Origin: Ignatzschineria sp.
GTDB taxonomy: Bacteria; Pseudomonadota; Gammaproteobacteria; Cardiobacteriales; Wohlfahrtiimonadaceae
Direction: 5' to 3'
DNA: 63,793 nucleotides
NCBI GenBank assembly: GCA_030150405.1
Contig: JASLFU010000038.1
Location: 1-63,793 of the forward strand
The notes below the pieces were generated by a model. The model ran no database searches, was not told the origin of the DNA, and saw only the letters and a list, made by a program, of their open reading frames with translations. A program made the translations under genes and the position numbers. Of this stretch, positions 17,632 through 25,883 are shown one piece after another. The first letter of the stretch is position 1, and every line of letters begins with the position of its first letter.

Positions 17632-17656
17632 CGCCCCTTCATGGGGCTTTTCTTCC
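17632..17656 (+). terminator. Terminator after folA
   Basis: GCCCC/GGGGC stem with a five-base loop followed by TTTTCTT. The 320-base stretch 17592-17912 otherwise holds only AT-rich sequence and the next promoter. Confidence 0.7.
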
Positions 17657-17802
17657 CTAAAACTTTTCCTTAATTTTTAATTACTCTGCTATAAATCTCT
17701 ATTCTTACTCTCTCTTTCTTAAAATAAGATCAAGACAACAGTGCTTCAAGTGCTTAATATTTTAAATACCTACCTGTCTCTATCTTTATCTACCCTTCTC
17801 TA

Positions 17803-17830
17803 TTGAAAAGCCTTACCGTTGCGCTATGCT
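17803..17830 (+). promoter_or_regulatory. Possible promoter of the MFS gene
   Basis: TTGAAA (17803-17808), 16-base spacer, TATGCT (17825-17830), about 80 bases upstream of the ATG. The match is moderate. Confidence 0.4.
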
Positions 17831-17912
17831 GAGGTATCTGTATAACTTTTTTGCAGTGGCTTTTAACTCTATCAATTCTTCAATCACCTCTTACGATAGC
17901 TAGGATATTTAA

Positions 17913-19157
17913 ATGGATGCCCCGCTCTATACCATTCGTGATGCCAATTTTTGGAAGATCACTATCGGCTTAGGCTTAGCCTCATTAGCACTCTTTGCCT
18001 ATCTCTATAGTTTTCAGCCTATTTTGCCGATCTTAGTCGAAGAATTTAATATCTCCGTGGCAGTGGCAAGCTTTGCGATGTCCCTTTCGAGCATTGGCTT
18101 GATGATTGGCCTCAATGTCTTAGGCTTTCTCTCAGATCGTCACGGGCGGATGCTCTTTATCTATTTCTCCCTAATTGGATCATTGATCCCGGTGATTATC
18201 TTCCCTTTTACCCATCATTACGGGATTATTATTGCTCTTCGTTTTCTACAGGGGTTTGCTATTGCAGGTCTGCATTCTGCCGCTTTAGCCTATATCGGGG
18301 AGGAGATTGCTCCTAAATATGTCAAAATTGCGATCTCTTTCTACATTGCCAGCAATGCTGTAGGAGGCATGATGGGCCGAGTGGTTACAGGAACGATTAC
18401 GGAATATTTCTCCTGGCAAGCCTCTTTCTATCTCTTCTCTATCTCCGGCTTCATCATTACATTATTGATTATTCTCATCATGCCTAAATCCCGTCATTTT
18501 AAGAAGAGCTCGGGGTCTTTTATAGAGGATATTAAGGCTTTTGGCATTCATCTAAAAACACCAGCCCTTCTGATTCTTTTTGGGCTAGGCATTGTATTAC
18601 AAATCACCTTTACCGGAATCTGGACTTACGCACCTTTCCACCTTATTGCGCCCCCCTTTTCTCTCTCTTTACAGACGATCGCAAATCTCTTTTTTGCTTA
18701 TAGTATTGGCGTTATAGGAGCTCCCTTAACCAGTATGCTCGCGTCCCGTTTTAATCCAAGAGGCATTGTAATTATCGGGATTCTATCTCTCTCTTTAGGG
18801 GTTCTTCTTACCCGCTCCTACTCCTTAGGAATAATCGTGTTAGGTTTGTGCGTGCTCTGCTTTGGTTTTTTTACAGCCCATTCTCTGACCACCTCTCTTG
18901 TAGCAGAAACGGCTACTCACCATAAAGGGACTGCAGCTAGCCTCTATTTTGTCGCCTACTACTTAGGCACAGCCTTCGGAAGTTCACTCTTAGCGCCTCT
19001 TTGGGAGTATGGAGGCTGGAATGCGATTACCCTTGTTCTGGCAGTTTTGCCTGTAATCTACACTTTTTTTCTCCTCTATCTCTTTCAAAAACAGAAAAAA
19101 GAGCGAGAGGCAATGGCCAAAAATCGTAAAAAAGGGGGCTCTCATCTACGGGCTTAA
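17913..19157 (+). CDS. MFS transporter, YnfM-like, probable drug/metabolite exporter
   Basis: A 12-helix major facilitator of 414 residues. The loop 2-3 signature GFLSDRHGRMLF and the helix 4 RFLQGFAIAG are typical. The large central loop around residues 195-215 is short and basic. Similarity in outline is to the YnfM group of the drug:H+ antiporter family. The substrate cannot be told from sequence. The ATG has AGGAT six bases upstream. The 267 bases that follow (19158-19424) hold no convincing gene; they contain a small AGCGCT inverted repeat (19256-19273). Confidence 0.82.
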   Translation: MDAPLYTIRDANFWKITIGLGLASLALFAYLYSFQPILPILVEEFNISVAVASFAMSLSSIGLMIGLNVLGFLSDRHGRMLFIYFSLIGSLIPVIIFPFTHHYGIIIALRFLQGFAIAGLHSAALAYIGEEIAPKYVKIAISFYIASNAVGGMMGRVVTGTITEYFSWQASFYLFSISGFIITLLIILIMPKSRHFKKSSGSFIEDIKAFGIHLKTPALLILFGLGIVLQITFTGIWTYAPFHLIAPPFSLSLQTIANLFFAYSIGVIGAPLTSMLASRFNPRGIVIIGILSLSLGVLLTRSYSLGIIVLGLCVLCFGFFTAHSLTTSLVAETATHHKGTAASLYFVAYYLGTAFGSSLLAPLWEYGGWNAITLVLAVLPVIYTFFLLYLFQKQKKEREAMAKNRKKGGSHLRA

Positions 19158-19424
19158 GGCTCTATGAGAGCAGAGTATTAAACATAATCATCCACCTCTT
19201 GCGGAAGATAGATTCTTAAAATTATGGCTGTTCAATATCGATTAGATGGAGAAGGAAGCGCTTTTTTAGCGCTCATGCCCGTCTATCTTATGCAAAGTGA
19301 ATCGAATAAAAAAGGGATAGCTTTGTGATTTAGCACTTTATATTCAATTCTCTAAATCATCCTCAAAATCATCTTTAAAATCCGCTATCATATTTCAATA
19401 TTAAAAATATTGATGGAGTAGATA

Positions 19425-19928
19425 ATGGAAAATGCAAAAATTGTTCTAGGCGGAGGCTGCTTTTGGGGAGTTGAAGAGTATTATCGTCGCCTTAAAGGGG
19501 TGCTCTCAACCCGTGTTGGCTATGCTCAAGGAGTGACAGATCATCCCACCTATGAAGAGGTCTGCTCTATGGAGACTAACCATGCTGAAGTCGTTGAGGT
19601 CACTTATGATCCTTCGATTCTTCCCTTAGAGAAAATTTTAGAGCATCTTTTTAGGATGATAGACCCCACCTCCCTTAATCAGCAAGGAAATGATATCGGT
19701 ACTCAGTATCGTACAGGTGTCTATTATGAAACCGCTGATGAGCGTAAAGTGATAGAAAAGTTTATCGCCAAAGAGCAGCAAGCCTACTCTGTCCCCATCG
19801 TAGTTGAGGTAGAACCTTTAAAAACCTTTTGGGAAGCAGAGCCGATGCATCAACAATATTTAGTTAAGAATCCTAACGGCTATTGCCATATCAATTTTCA
19901 GCTCATCAAACCTTCTGAAAGAGCCTAA
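19425..19928 (+). CDS. msrA: Peptide methionine-(S)-sulfoxide reductase
   Basis: MsrA repairs oxidised methionine in proteins. The catalytic motif GGCFWG gives Cys12 as nucleophile. Other family blocks are GYAQGVTDHPTYEEVC, HAEVVEVTYDP, FRMIDPTSLNQQGNDIGTQY and EAEPMHQQYL with C-terminal GYCH. The resolving Cys candidates are in EVCSME and GYCH. At 167 residues it is the short form without an MsrB domain. TGGAG precedes the ATG by six bases. A terminator follows. Confidence 0.96.
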   Translation: MENAKIVLGGGCFWGVEEYYRRLKGVLSTRVGYAQGVTDHPTYEEVCSMETNHAEVVEVTYDPSILPLEKILEHLFRMIDPTSLNQQGNDIGTQYRTGVYYETADERKVIEKFIAKEQQAYSVPIVVEVEPLKTFWEAEPMHQQYLVKNPNGYCHINFQLIKPSERA

Positions 19929-19947
19929 AAAACGTTAAAGCGGATGA

Positions 19948-19983
19948 AGAGGAGAAAGGATACAAATCTCCTCTCTATTTTTT
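19948..19983 (+). terminator. Terminator after msrA
   Basis: AGAGGAGA (19948-19955) pairs with TCTCCTCT (19967-19974), followed by CTATTTTTT. Confidence 0.8.
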
Positions 19984-20105
19984 AGGGAGCTTTTAAAAAG
20001 CGCTTTTAGCTAAAAATTGTGTGATATATATCAGAAAATGGTGGAGTAGCCCCCACCCTTCGCTTTTCCTTCGCTAAGATATTTCTAACAACCTATAAAG
20101 TCATG

Positions 20106-20132
20106 GCCTAAATTTAGGCAAAGCTGTATAAG
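20106..20132 (+). promoter_or_regulatory. Perfect 14-base palindrome overlapping a probable promoter
   Basis: GCCTAAATTTAGGC (20106-20119) is a perfect palindrome. Seven bases later TATAAG (20127-20132) makes a likely -10 box, so the palindrome covers the -35 region. This is the layout of a repressor or activator operator for the unknown gene that follows. Confidence 0.45.
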
Positions 20133-20171
20133 ATATCCCTTTTAATGCAAAACAGAACGAGGAGAGCCACT

Positions 20172-20768
20172 GTGGGAGAACAGATTGAAGCTTTAACTGA
20201 ACTCTATCGCACCTTAGGGGCGAAGGATTCTTTTCGTAAAATTGCTTTTTTTAATTTAGAACAAGCTCCGGCACAGGAGAGCACAAAAAATTCTGAGCGC
20301 GTACTCTTTAAACAGATGAAAGAGAAAATAGCGCAGTTGCCCTTAGAGTCTCTACTCGATTACCGGCTCCATATTTTTGCCAACCATCAAAAAAGATGGG
20401 AAGAGATCTTTAACGATTATGGTATTCCGCCACAACTTAGAGCCCAATTTCCCGAAAAGAAGGCCTTGATCTTCTATCAGGCTCTGCTCAATATTACCGA
20501 CTTTGCTCTCTTTCAAAGAATGACAAAAGATCGTAGCCATCAGGACTTTCATATTGTTAAAGAGTACCTCTACAATTGTGAGGATTATCGGGATCAGATA
20601 GAGCACTTTATGGACTTTCGCATCCCTTACCAACATGATGTGAGTATTAATGATCCTCTGCAAGATAATCTCGCTAATGAATTTAAATTAATTAGCGAAT
20701 TTACCCATCAACTTTTCCAGCTCTATGAAGCGGCTATGGAGCATATTGAGCGCCGGCAGCAGGCTTAA
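20172..20768 (+). CDS. Conserved-looking protein of unknown function, probably helical and cytosolic
   Basis: I do not recognise the family. The frame can be opened at an ATG at 20145, but that codon has no ribosome site, whereas a GTG at 20172 has GAGGAG six to seven bases upstream; I therefore start there (198 residues). No signal peptide or membrane segment is visible. The chain is rich in charged and aromatic residues (NHQKRWEEIFNDYGIPPQL, YLYNCEDYRDQIEHFMDF) and looks mostly alpha-helical. Base composition and codon use look like the neighbours. It is monocistronic, between a palindromic promoter and a terminator shared with the SLC13 gene, so it is probably controlled on its own. Confidence 0.75.
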   Translation: MGEQIEALTELYRTLGAKDSFRKIAFFNLEQAPAQESTKNSERVLFKQMKEKIAQLPLESLLDYRLHIFANHQKRWEEIFNDYGIPPQLRAQFPEKKALIFYQALLNITDFALFQRMTKDRSHQDFHIVKEYLYNCEDYRDQIEHFMDFRIPYQHDVSINDPLQDNLANEFKLISEFTHQLFQLYEAAMEHIERRQQA

Positions 20769-20795
20769 AATAGGCTTAGAGATGATTTAAAGATC

Positions 20796-20824
20796 GCCCT
20801 AATTACCAAAATTAGGGCTTTTTA
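20796..20824. terminator. Bidirectional terminator
   Basis: GCCCTAATT pairs with AATTAGGGC across a five-base loop, followed by TTTTTATTTTTC. It serves the convergent unknown gene and the SLC13 gene. Confidence 0.8.
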
Positions 20825-20869
20825 TTTTTCATTACTTTTTATCGCTTTTATTCTTTACAACGTAACTCT

Positions 20870-22708
20870 TTAAAGAGGGAAAAAGAGCGGGATCACAAAG
20901 ATAGAGACCGCCATCACTAAAAGAGTAAAAGGAATCCCCAATTTCAAAAAGTCCCCAAAACTATAGCGTCCCGGAGCCACAACTAATGTATTGACCGGGG
21001 AAGAGACTGGAGTCATAAAGGCCGCAGAAGCTGCCACTGCCACAATCATTGCAAAAGGATAAGGCGAAACTTCTAAGGCTTGTGCTGTCTGAATTGCGAT
21101 GGGCGCTAAAAGTACAGCTGTTGCCGTATTTGAGATAAAGAGCCCAATCACGGCAGTAATTAAAAAGAGTGTAAGCAAGAGCATTCTTGGCGATGCATCG
21201 CCCGCGATCGAGAGAAGAAGATCTACCGCAAGATCTACTCCTCCTGTTTTTTGGAGCGCAATGGCGAAAGGAAACATCCCCACAATTAAAATAAGACTCT
21301 GCCAGTGGATCGATTTATAGGCGCTATCCATCGTAATACACCCAAATGCTCCCATCACTAATGCGCCCCCTAATGCCACTAAAACGTTGGGAAAAATACC
21401 GCTTATCATCAAACCCACCGTAGCTAACAACGTTATTAATGCAAAAGGTGCGCGGCTCATGGCCGGAGCGACCTCGTCCACCTCGGCAGGAACACTCAAT
21501 ACAATAAAATCGCGCATTAAGAGCTGAAGATTCTTAATCGCCTTCCACGTTCCGATAACAAGCAGAATATCCCCTGCTTTAAGTTTTTCATCTAAAAGAT
21601 CATTCTCTAAAGCGACGGAGTCTCGCCGAATACCGATCACATTTAAATTATATTTAGAGCGAAATTCACTCTCTAAAATCGTTTTATCAATAAGCCCCGA
21701 ATCAGGATGAATAGCCACCTCCACCATGCCGATCTCGCGGGAACGATCATTAAAATAATCCCCTACAAGCGGTAAAGAGAGAAGATTAAACCGCAAACAG
21801 AAATCTTGAAAGAGCTCGGGATAGAAGAAATCGATAAGTAATATATCTCCCTCTTGCAAAACTCTATCGGGAACAGCATCTAAGATAATATGGCGTAAAC
21901 GACTCTGCCTACGCTCAACGGCGATCACATTAGCACTATGATTCCGGCGTAACTGCAACTGGGCAATGGTATGCCCAATTAAGGGAGAACCTTTTTGAAG
22001 TTTCACTCGGCGATTTCGGCCAATTAACTTATACTCCCGAATAAAATCATGGAGATGTCTACGGCCACGAAGCTCCTTTTCTTCAACTTCAGCAGGCTTT
22101 TTCGCTAAAGCTCTACGGGCAAAGAGCATATAGATAATCCCTAACCCCAAAACAAGAAGTCCCATCGGTGTAAACGAAAAGAAATGAAAAGCCTCATACC
22201 CCGCTTGAGATAACTGGCTTGAAACAACTAAGTTCGGAGGTGTAGCCACTAAGGTTAACATTCCGCTAATTAATCCTGCGAAACTTAGCGGCATCATTAA
22301 ACGGCGAGGATCTGCCTTCATTTTTGTAGCAATACTGAGCACAATGGGAATAAAGATCGCCACAACACCGGTCGAACTCATTACCGAACCTAAAAGTGCC
22401 ACCGATAACATTAAAAGAACAATCAGACGTGTTTCACTATTTTTTGCCTGCTTGACCAGCCAATCCCCCACGCTGTAAGCAATCCCCGTACGTACTAAAC
22501 CATCCCCAATCACAAAAAAGGCAGCAATTAAGATAACGCTACTATCACTAAACCCTGCTAAAGCATCATCTAATGAGACCAGCCCTAAAAGGGGAAGCGT
22601 CACAATAGCCATAATCGCCACCACATCCATACGGGGCTTATTGATCATAAAAGCGATAATAGCTGCAAAAAGAAGCGCTAATACAGTCAGTAATTCCAGA
22701 TTCATCAT
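20870..22708 (-). CDS. SLC13-family (DASS) anion carrier with two RCK-C domains, YfbS-like
   Basis: A 612-residue inner-membrane carrier with paired membrane halves around a soluble middle. The first half (about 1-195) has SSTGVVAIFIPIVLSIA, the first family SxTxxxxxxxP-type signature. The second half (about 410-612) has SNTATAVLLAPIAIQTA and ends with MTPVSSPVNTLVVAPGRY. Between them two RCK-C (TrkA-C) domains (about 225-305 and 310-395) show LQKGSPLIGHTIAQL, LQEGDILLIDF and LKAGDILLVIG. E. coli YfbS and cyanobacterial sulfate carriers share this layout. The anion is unknown; sulfate or a dicarboxylate is possible. Tandem ATG codons open the gene. Confidence 0.85.
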   Translation of the reverse strand: MMNLELLTVLALLFAAIIAFMINKPRMDVVAIMAIVTLPLLGLVSLDDALAGFSDSSVILIAAFFVIGDGLVRTGIAYSVGDWLVKQAKNSETRLIVLLMLSVALLGSVMSSTGVVAIFIPIVLSIATKMKADPRRLMMPLSFAGLISGMLTLVATPPNLVVSSQLSQAGYEAFHFFSFTPMGLLVLGLGIIYMLFARRALAKKPAEVEEKELRGRRHLHDFIREYKLIGRNRRVKLQKGSPLIGHTIAQLQLRRNHSANVIAVERRQSRLRHIILDAVPDRVLQEGDILLIDFFYPELFQDFCLRFNLLSLPLVGDYFNDRSREIGMVEVAIHPDSGLIDKTILESEFRSKYNLNVIGIRRDSVALENDLLDEKLKAGDILLVIGTWKAIKNLQLLMRDFIVLSVPAEVDEVAPAMSRAPFALITLLATVGLMISGIFPNVLVALGGALVMGAFGCITMDSAYKSIHWQSLILIVGMFPFAIALQKTGGVDLAVDLLLSIAGDASPRMLLLTLFLITAVIGLFISNTATAVLLAPIAIQTAQALEVSPYPFAMIVAVAASAAFMTPVSSPVNTLVVAPGRYSFGDFLKLGIPFTLLVMAVSIFVIPLFFPL

Positions 22709-22804
22709 CAGGACCTTTAAAGGTTGTTAAGAAGGCTCAAAATGAGACAAATTATATAAAATATTGCGCTAATTAAAAACAGCTTATAAAAAGAGGCATG
22801 TAAA

Positions 22805-22836
22805 AATACCGCAAAGCGCCACTGCTCTGCGGTATT
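22805..22836 (-). terminator. Terminator after the cysteine hydrolase gene
   Basis: AATACCGCA (22805-22813) pairs with TGCGGTATT (22828-22836). On the reverse strand it is followed by TTTTTA, fitting the end of the gene at 22904. Confidence 0.65.
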
Positions 22837-22903
22837 AAAATTTAAAAACTTAACAACTCTAAAGCGTTAATTCTCCCCTTTTAAGTAAAGTTGTCAGTGA
22901 AAT

Positions 22904-23449
22904 TTACTTAATCAAGGCGCTAATCGCTTTAAAATTAGGGTTTTCTGCGCTATGGAGAAGCTCAAAGAGCGCCATCTCCGTTGAGCTTAACTTCGCCCCA
23001 AGAGAGAGCATCTTTTTAAGGCCAATCTCCCGATTTTCTGCAGTGCGCGAAGAGATCCCATCTGCAATAAGCTCCACCTTTTTCCCCGCTTTAAGCAGAT
23101 CTTTAACAGTTTGATAGACACAAACATGAGATTCCATCCCGGCAACGAGGATATTCTCCCGACCAGAAGATTCTATCGCTCTTTGAAAATCCAAATGGGC
23201 ATAACCACTAAAGGAGAGCTTTTCGATCGGTGTCTCCCCTGCTTCTTCGAGCAACTCTTTTAATGGACTACAGGTTCTCCCTAAACCTTTAGGGTATTGC
23301 TCTAACCAAAGAATAGGAACATCTAAAAGCTGTAAGCCCTTTACCAATTTGGTGAGATTCTCAATCACAGTGAGCTCTTCATACACCACATTTGCTAAGC
23401 GCTCCTGTAGATCAACCAAGACAAATAACGAATTTTGGGGTGTAATCAT
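22904..23449 (-). CDS. Isochorismatase-like cysteine hydrolase
   Basis: A 181-residue hydrolase of the isochorismatase/nicotinamidase superfamily. The catalytic triad is visible: Asp13 (LVDLQ), Lys77 (EKLSF) and Cys110 (ESHVCV), with the cis-peptide region GMESHVCV. It is closest to the YcaC-type group of unknown substrate. A GTG further upstream is open, but AGGAG sits just before tandem ATG codons at 23450-23452 and 23447-23449; spacing favours the second. The real substrate cannot be inferred from the neighbours: a small membrane protein gene and the trp operon. Confidence 0.88.
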   Translation of the reverse strand: MITPQNSLFVLVDLQERLANVVYEELTVIENLTKLVKGLQLLDVPILWLEQYPKGLGRTCSPLKELLEEAGETPIEKLSFSGYAHLDFQRAIESSGRENILVAGMESHVCVYQTVKDLLKAGKKVELIADGISSRTAENREIGLKKMLSLGAKLSSTEMALFELLHSAENPNFKAISALIK

Positions 23450-23493
23450 CATAACTCCTTTGCACACTGTGCCGAGATTTTAGGGATTGGGGT

Positions 23494-23682
23494 TTACTCC
23501 TCTTCTTCTGGCTTCTTTTCTACTTTAAAGCTCTGTTCTAAGCTTCCCCCGGGAATATAGTAGGTGGTCTCTTCAGCTGGGGTTTCTTGACTATCTTTGT
23601 GTAACATCCAGAAAGGTGCGATCACCATATAGAGAAAAGCCAAAATAAGAACAACAAAAAAGAGGTTAATAAGTTTTTTCAT
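23494..23682 (-). CDS. Small single-pass membrane protein, unknown
   Basis: A 62-residue frame with a basic start (MKK), one hydrophobic helix (about residues 5-27), and an acidic tail rich in Glu ending KPEEEE. Topology by the positive-inside rule puts the tail in the periplasm. I do not recognise the family. The ribosome site is weak (GAGA). It ends 27 bases before the open frame of the cysteine hydrolase on the same strand, so they may be co-transcribed. Confidence 0.55.
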   Translation of the reverse strand: MKKLINLFFVVLILAFLYMVIAPFWMLHKDSQETPAEETTYYIPGGSLEQSFKVEKKPEEEE

Positions 23683-23801
23683 TCTCGAATAATTCCGCGA
23701 TTTTAAGCTCTAAAGATATTTATTCATAAAAGAACCATCATTGAGATCTTTCAAGAGAAAAAGTAGCCTCTCTCTAGTGTAGGATCTATTCTATTTTTGA
23801 T

Positions 23802-23841
23802 GGGTATTTCCCTATTTTAGCCATTTCGGGGGAAATTACCC
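23802..23841. repeat. Inverted repeat downstream of trpA
   Basis: GGGTATTTCCC (23802-23812) is mirrored by GGGAAATTACCC (23830-23841) with one extra base. There is no T-run on the trp strand, so it may be a weak or Rho-assisted end of the trp transcript or a 3' stabilising hairpin. Confidence 0.5.
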
Positions 23842-23883
23842 AGATAATTCTTCTATCAACATACTTTTTAGCTCTTTTAGAGC

Positions 23884-24696
23884 TTAAGAGCGTGTTGCAG
23901 CTTTCATGCTAACGACAAAATGGTGTAGCTTTTGAAGCATCTCTTCTCGATTACCTAAGTTTTCACGAATAATTCTTGTCACTGCAGAGCCACTAATAAC
24001 ACCTTGAACCCCGGAATCTAAAAAGTAACGCGCTTGCTCAGGCGTAGCAATACCAAAGCCTTGCACAATAGGTGGCGCATTCACCGCTTGTAAGCGCTCA
24101 ATATTCCGACTTAAATCAAAATTTAAACCTTTATCAATGCCGGTAACACCTGCCCGAGAAACAAGATAGGTATAGCCACTTCCATATTGAGCAATGCTTT
24201 TAATCGTCTCATCACGGGCATCGGGTGGACAGATAAAGATAGGATCGATCTTATATTTTAGAGCTGACTGATGAAAAGGGGGGTACTCTCTTAAAGGAAT
24301 ATCAGCGATTAAGACAGAATCCACACCTGCCTCTTTACATCGCTGATAAAACTGATCTATGCCAGCAGCATGCACAAGATTGGCATACATTAAGAGGCCG
24401 ATTGGAATCTCCGGATATTGCTCCCGTATCTCCTTTAGAAGCTGAAAAGATTGCGCAACATTAATCCTCCCAGCAAAGGCCCTTAAGATTGCATCTTGAA
24501 TCTCAGGCCCATCTGCCACAGGATCTGTAAAAGGAATACTCACTTCTAGGGCATCTGCCCCCGCTTCAATTAGAGTGATTAAGATCGCTTTCGAAGTCTC
24601 ATAATCAGGATCGCCTAGCACCACAAAGGGGATAAACGCCCCCTCTTTTTTCGCCTGCAAATCGGTAAATAATCTGGAATATCGACGCTTAACCAT
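23884..24696 (-). CDS. trpA: Tryptophan synthase alpha subunit
   Basis: It cleaves indole-3-glycerol phosphate and hands indole to TrpB. The 270 residues form a TIM barrel. GADALEVSIPFTDPVADGPEIQ carries the catalytic Glu and Asp, in two pieces EVSIPFTDP and VADGPEIQ. The phosphate sites are in LVSRAGVTG and GFGIATPEQ. The ATG overlaps the trpB stop as TAATG and its ribosome site GAGGAGG lies within trpB, so the two subunits are translationally coupled. It is the last gene of the trp operon. Confidence 0.98.
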   Translation of the reverse strand: MVKRRYSRLFTDLQAKKEGAFIPFVVLGDPDYETSKAILITLIEAGADALEVSIPFTDPVADGPEIQDAILRAFAGRINVAQSFQLLKEIREQYPEIPIGLLMYANLVHAAGIDQFYQRCKEAGVDSVLIADIPLREYPPFHQSALKYKIDPIFICPPDARDETIKSIAQYGSGYTYLVSRAGVTGIDKGLNFDLSRNIERLQAVNAPPIVQGFGIATPEQARYFLDSGVQGVISGSAVTRIIRENLGNREEMLQKLHHFVVSMKAATRS

Positions 24697-25880
24697 TATG
24701 CCTCCTCACTAAATAATTTATGTACTGAAAAGATATCTTTATCCCCCCTACCTGAGAGATTAACCACCAGCAGCTGCTCTTTTTCAGGATTTTCGCGAAT
24801 CATTTTTAAGGCGTAGGCTAATGCGTGGGAAGACTCAAGCGCTGGTAAAATCCCCTCATGGCAAGCAAGATCTTTAAAAGCCGCTAACGCTTCCTGATCC
24901 GTGACAGATACATAATCCGCACGACCTATAGCATTTAAATGGACATGTTGAGGACCTACCGATGGAAAATCTAGCCCTGCAGAAACAGAGTAGGACTCCT
25001 TAATCTGCCCCTCTTCTGTCTGCATCATATTAGACTTCATCCCAAAATAGATCCCTGGAGTTCCATGTTTTAAAGAAGCGCCATGCTGCCCAGTCTTAAT
25101 CCCTTTACCCGCAGGCTCAACCCCAATTAAGCGCACAGACTCCTCGGGAATAAAATCAGTGAACATTCCAATCGCATTAGAGCCCCCACCAATACAAGCT
25201 AAGACCGCATCTGGTAGACGCCCTTCGCGCTTTAAGATCTCTTTTTTGGTCTCCTCTCCAATCATCTTCTGAAACTCCCGCACAATTGTCGGGAAAGGGT
25301 GAGGACCTGCAGCTGTACCTAAGAGATAATGAGTTGTTTTATAGCTTGCCGACCAATCTCGGAGCGCCTCGTTACACGCATCCTTTAAGGTGGCAGAACC
25401 ACTAGTGACAGGAATTACAGTGGCTCCCATTAACTCCATACGAAACACATTCGGCGATTGTCGCTCTACATCTTTTGCGCCCATATAGATTTTACATTTC
25501 ATGCCCAATAGCGCGCAGGCTAAAGCCGTTGCCACCCCATGCTGCCCTGCTCCTGTTTCGGCGATAATCTCGCTCTTACCCATTCTTTTTGCTAGCAGTG
25601 CCTGCCCTAAGACTTGATTAGTTTTATGCGCTCCCCCATGGAGAAGATCTTCCCGTTTAAGGTAGAGCTTAGCTTTTGTGCCTCGGGTTAAATTTCGGCA
25701 GAGGGTTAATGCTGTCGGGCGACCAGCATAATTTTGCAAAAGATCGGTAAATTCCGCCTGAAATTGTGGATCTTCTTGTGCCTCAATAAAGGCTTCTTCC
25801 AATTGATCGAGCGCTGGAATTAAGAGCTCTGGGACAAATTGCCCCCCAAATTCCCCAAAATAAGGGTCTAACTTACGCAT
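24696..25880 (-). CDS. trpB: Tryptophan synthase beta subunit
   Basis: A PLP enzyme that condenses indole with serine to give tryptophan. LYLKREDLLHGGAHKTNQ contains the PLP lysine. Further marks are GQHGVATA, GGGSNAIGMF (phosphate of PLP) and GLDFPSVGPQH. The 394 residues match the TrpB1 family that partners TrpA. AAAGGAG stands six bases before the ATG. The trpCF stop is only a few bases upstream. Confidence 0.98.
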   Translation of the reverse strand: MRKLDPYFGEFGGQFVPELLIPALDQLEEAFIEAQEDPQFQAEFTDLLQNYAGRPTALTLCRNLTRGTKAKLYLKREDLLHGGAHKTNQVLGQALLAKRMGKSEIIAETGAGQHGVATALACALLGMKCKIYMGAKDVERQSPNVFRMELMGATVIPVTSGSATLKDACNEALRDWSASYKTTHYLLGTAAGPHPFPTIVREFQKMIGEETKKEILKREGRLPDAVLACIGGGSNAIGMFTDFIPEESVRLIGVEPAGKGIKTGQHGASLKHGTPGIYFGMKSNMMQTEEGQIKESYSVSAGLDFPSVGPQHVHLNAIGRADYVSVTDQEALAAFKDLACHEGILPALESSHALAYALKMIRENPEKEQLLVVNLSGRGDKDIFSVHKLFSEEA

Positions 25881-25883
25881 TCT

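Noticed and set aside
19224..19328. 34-codon open frame between the MFS gene and msrA
   Set aside because: It has an ATG but no ribosome site and no recognisable features.
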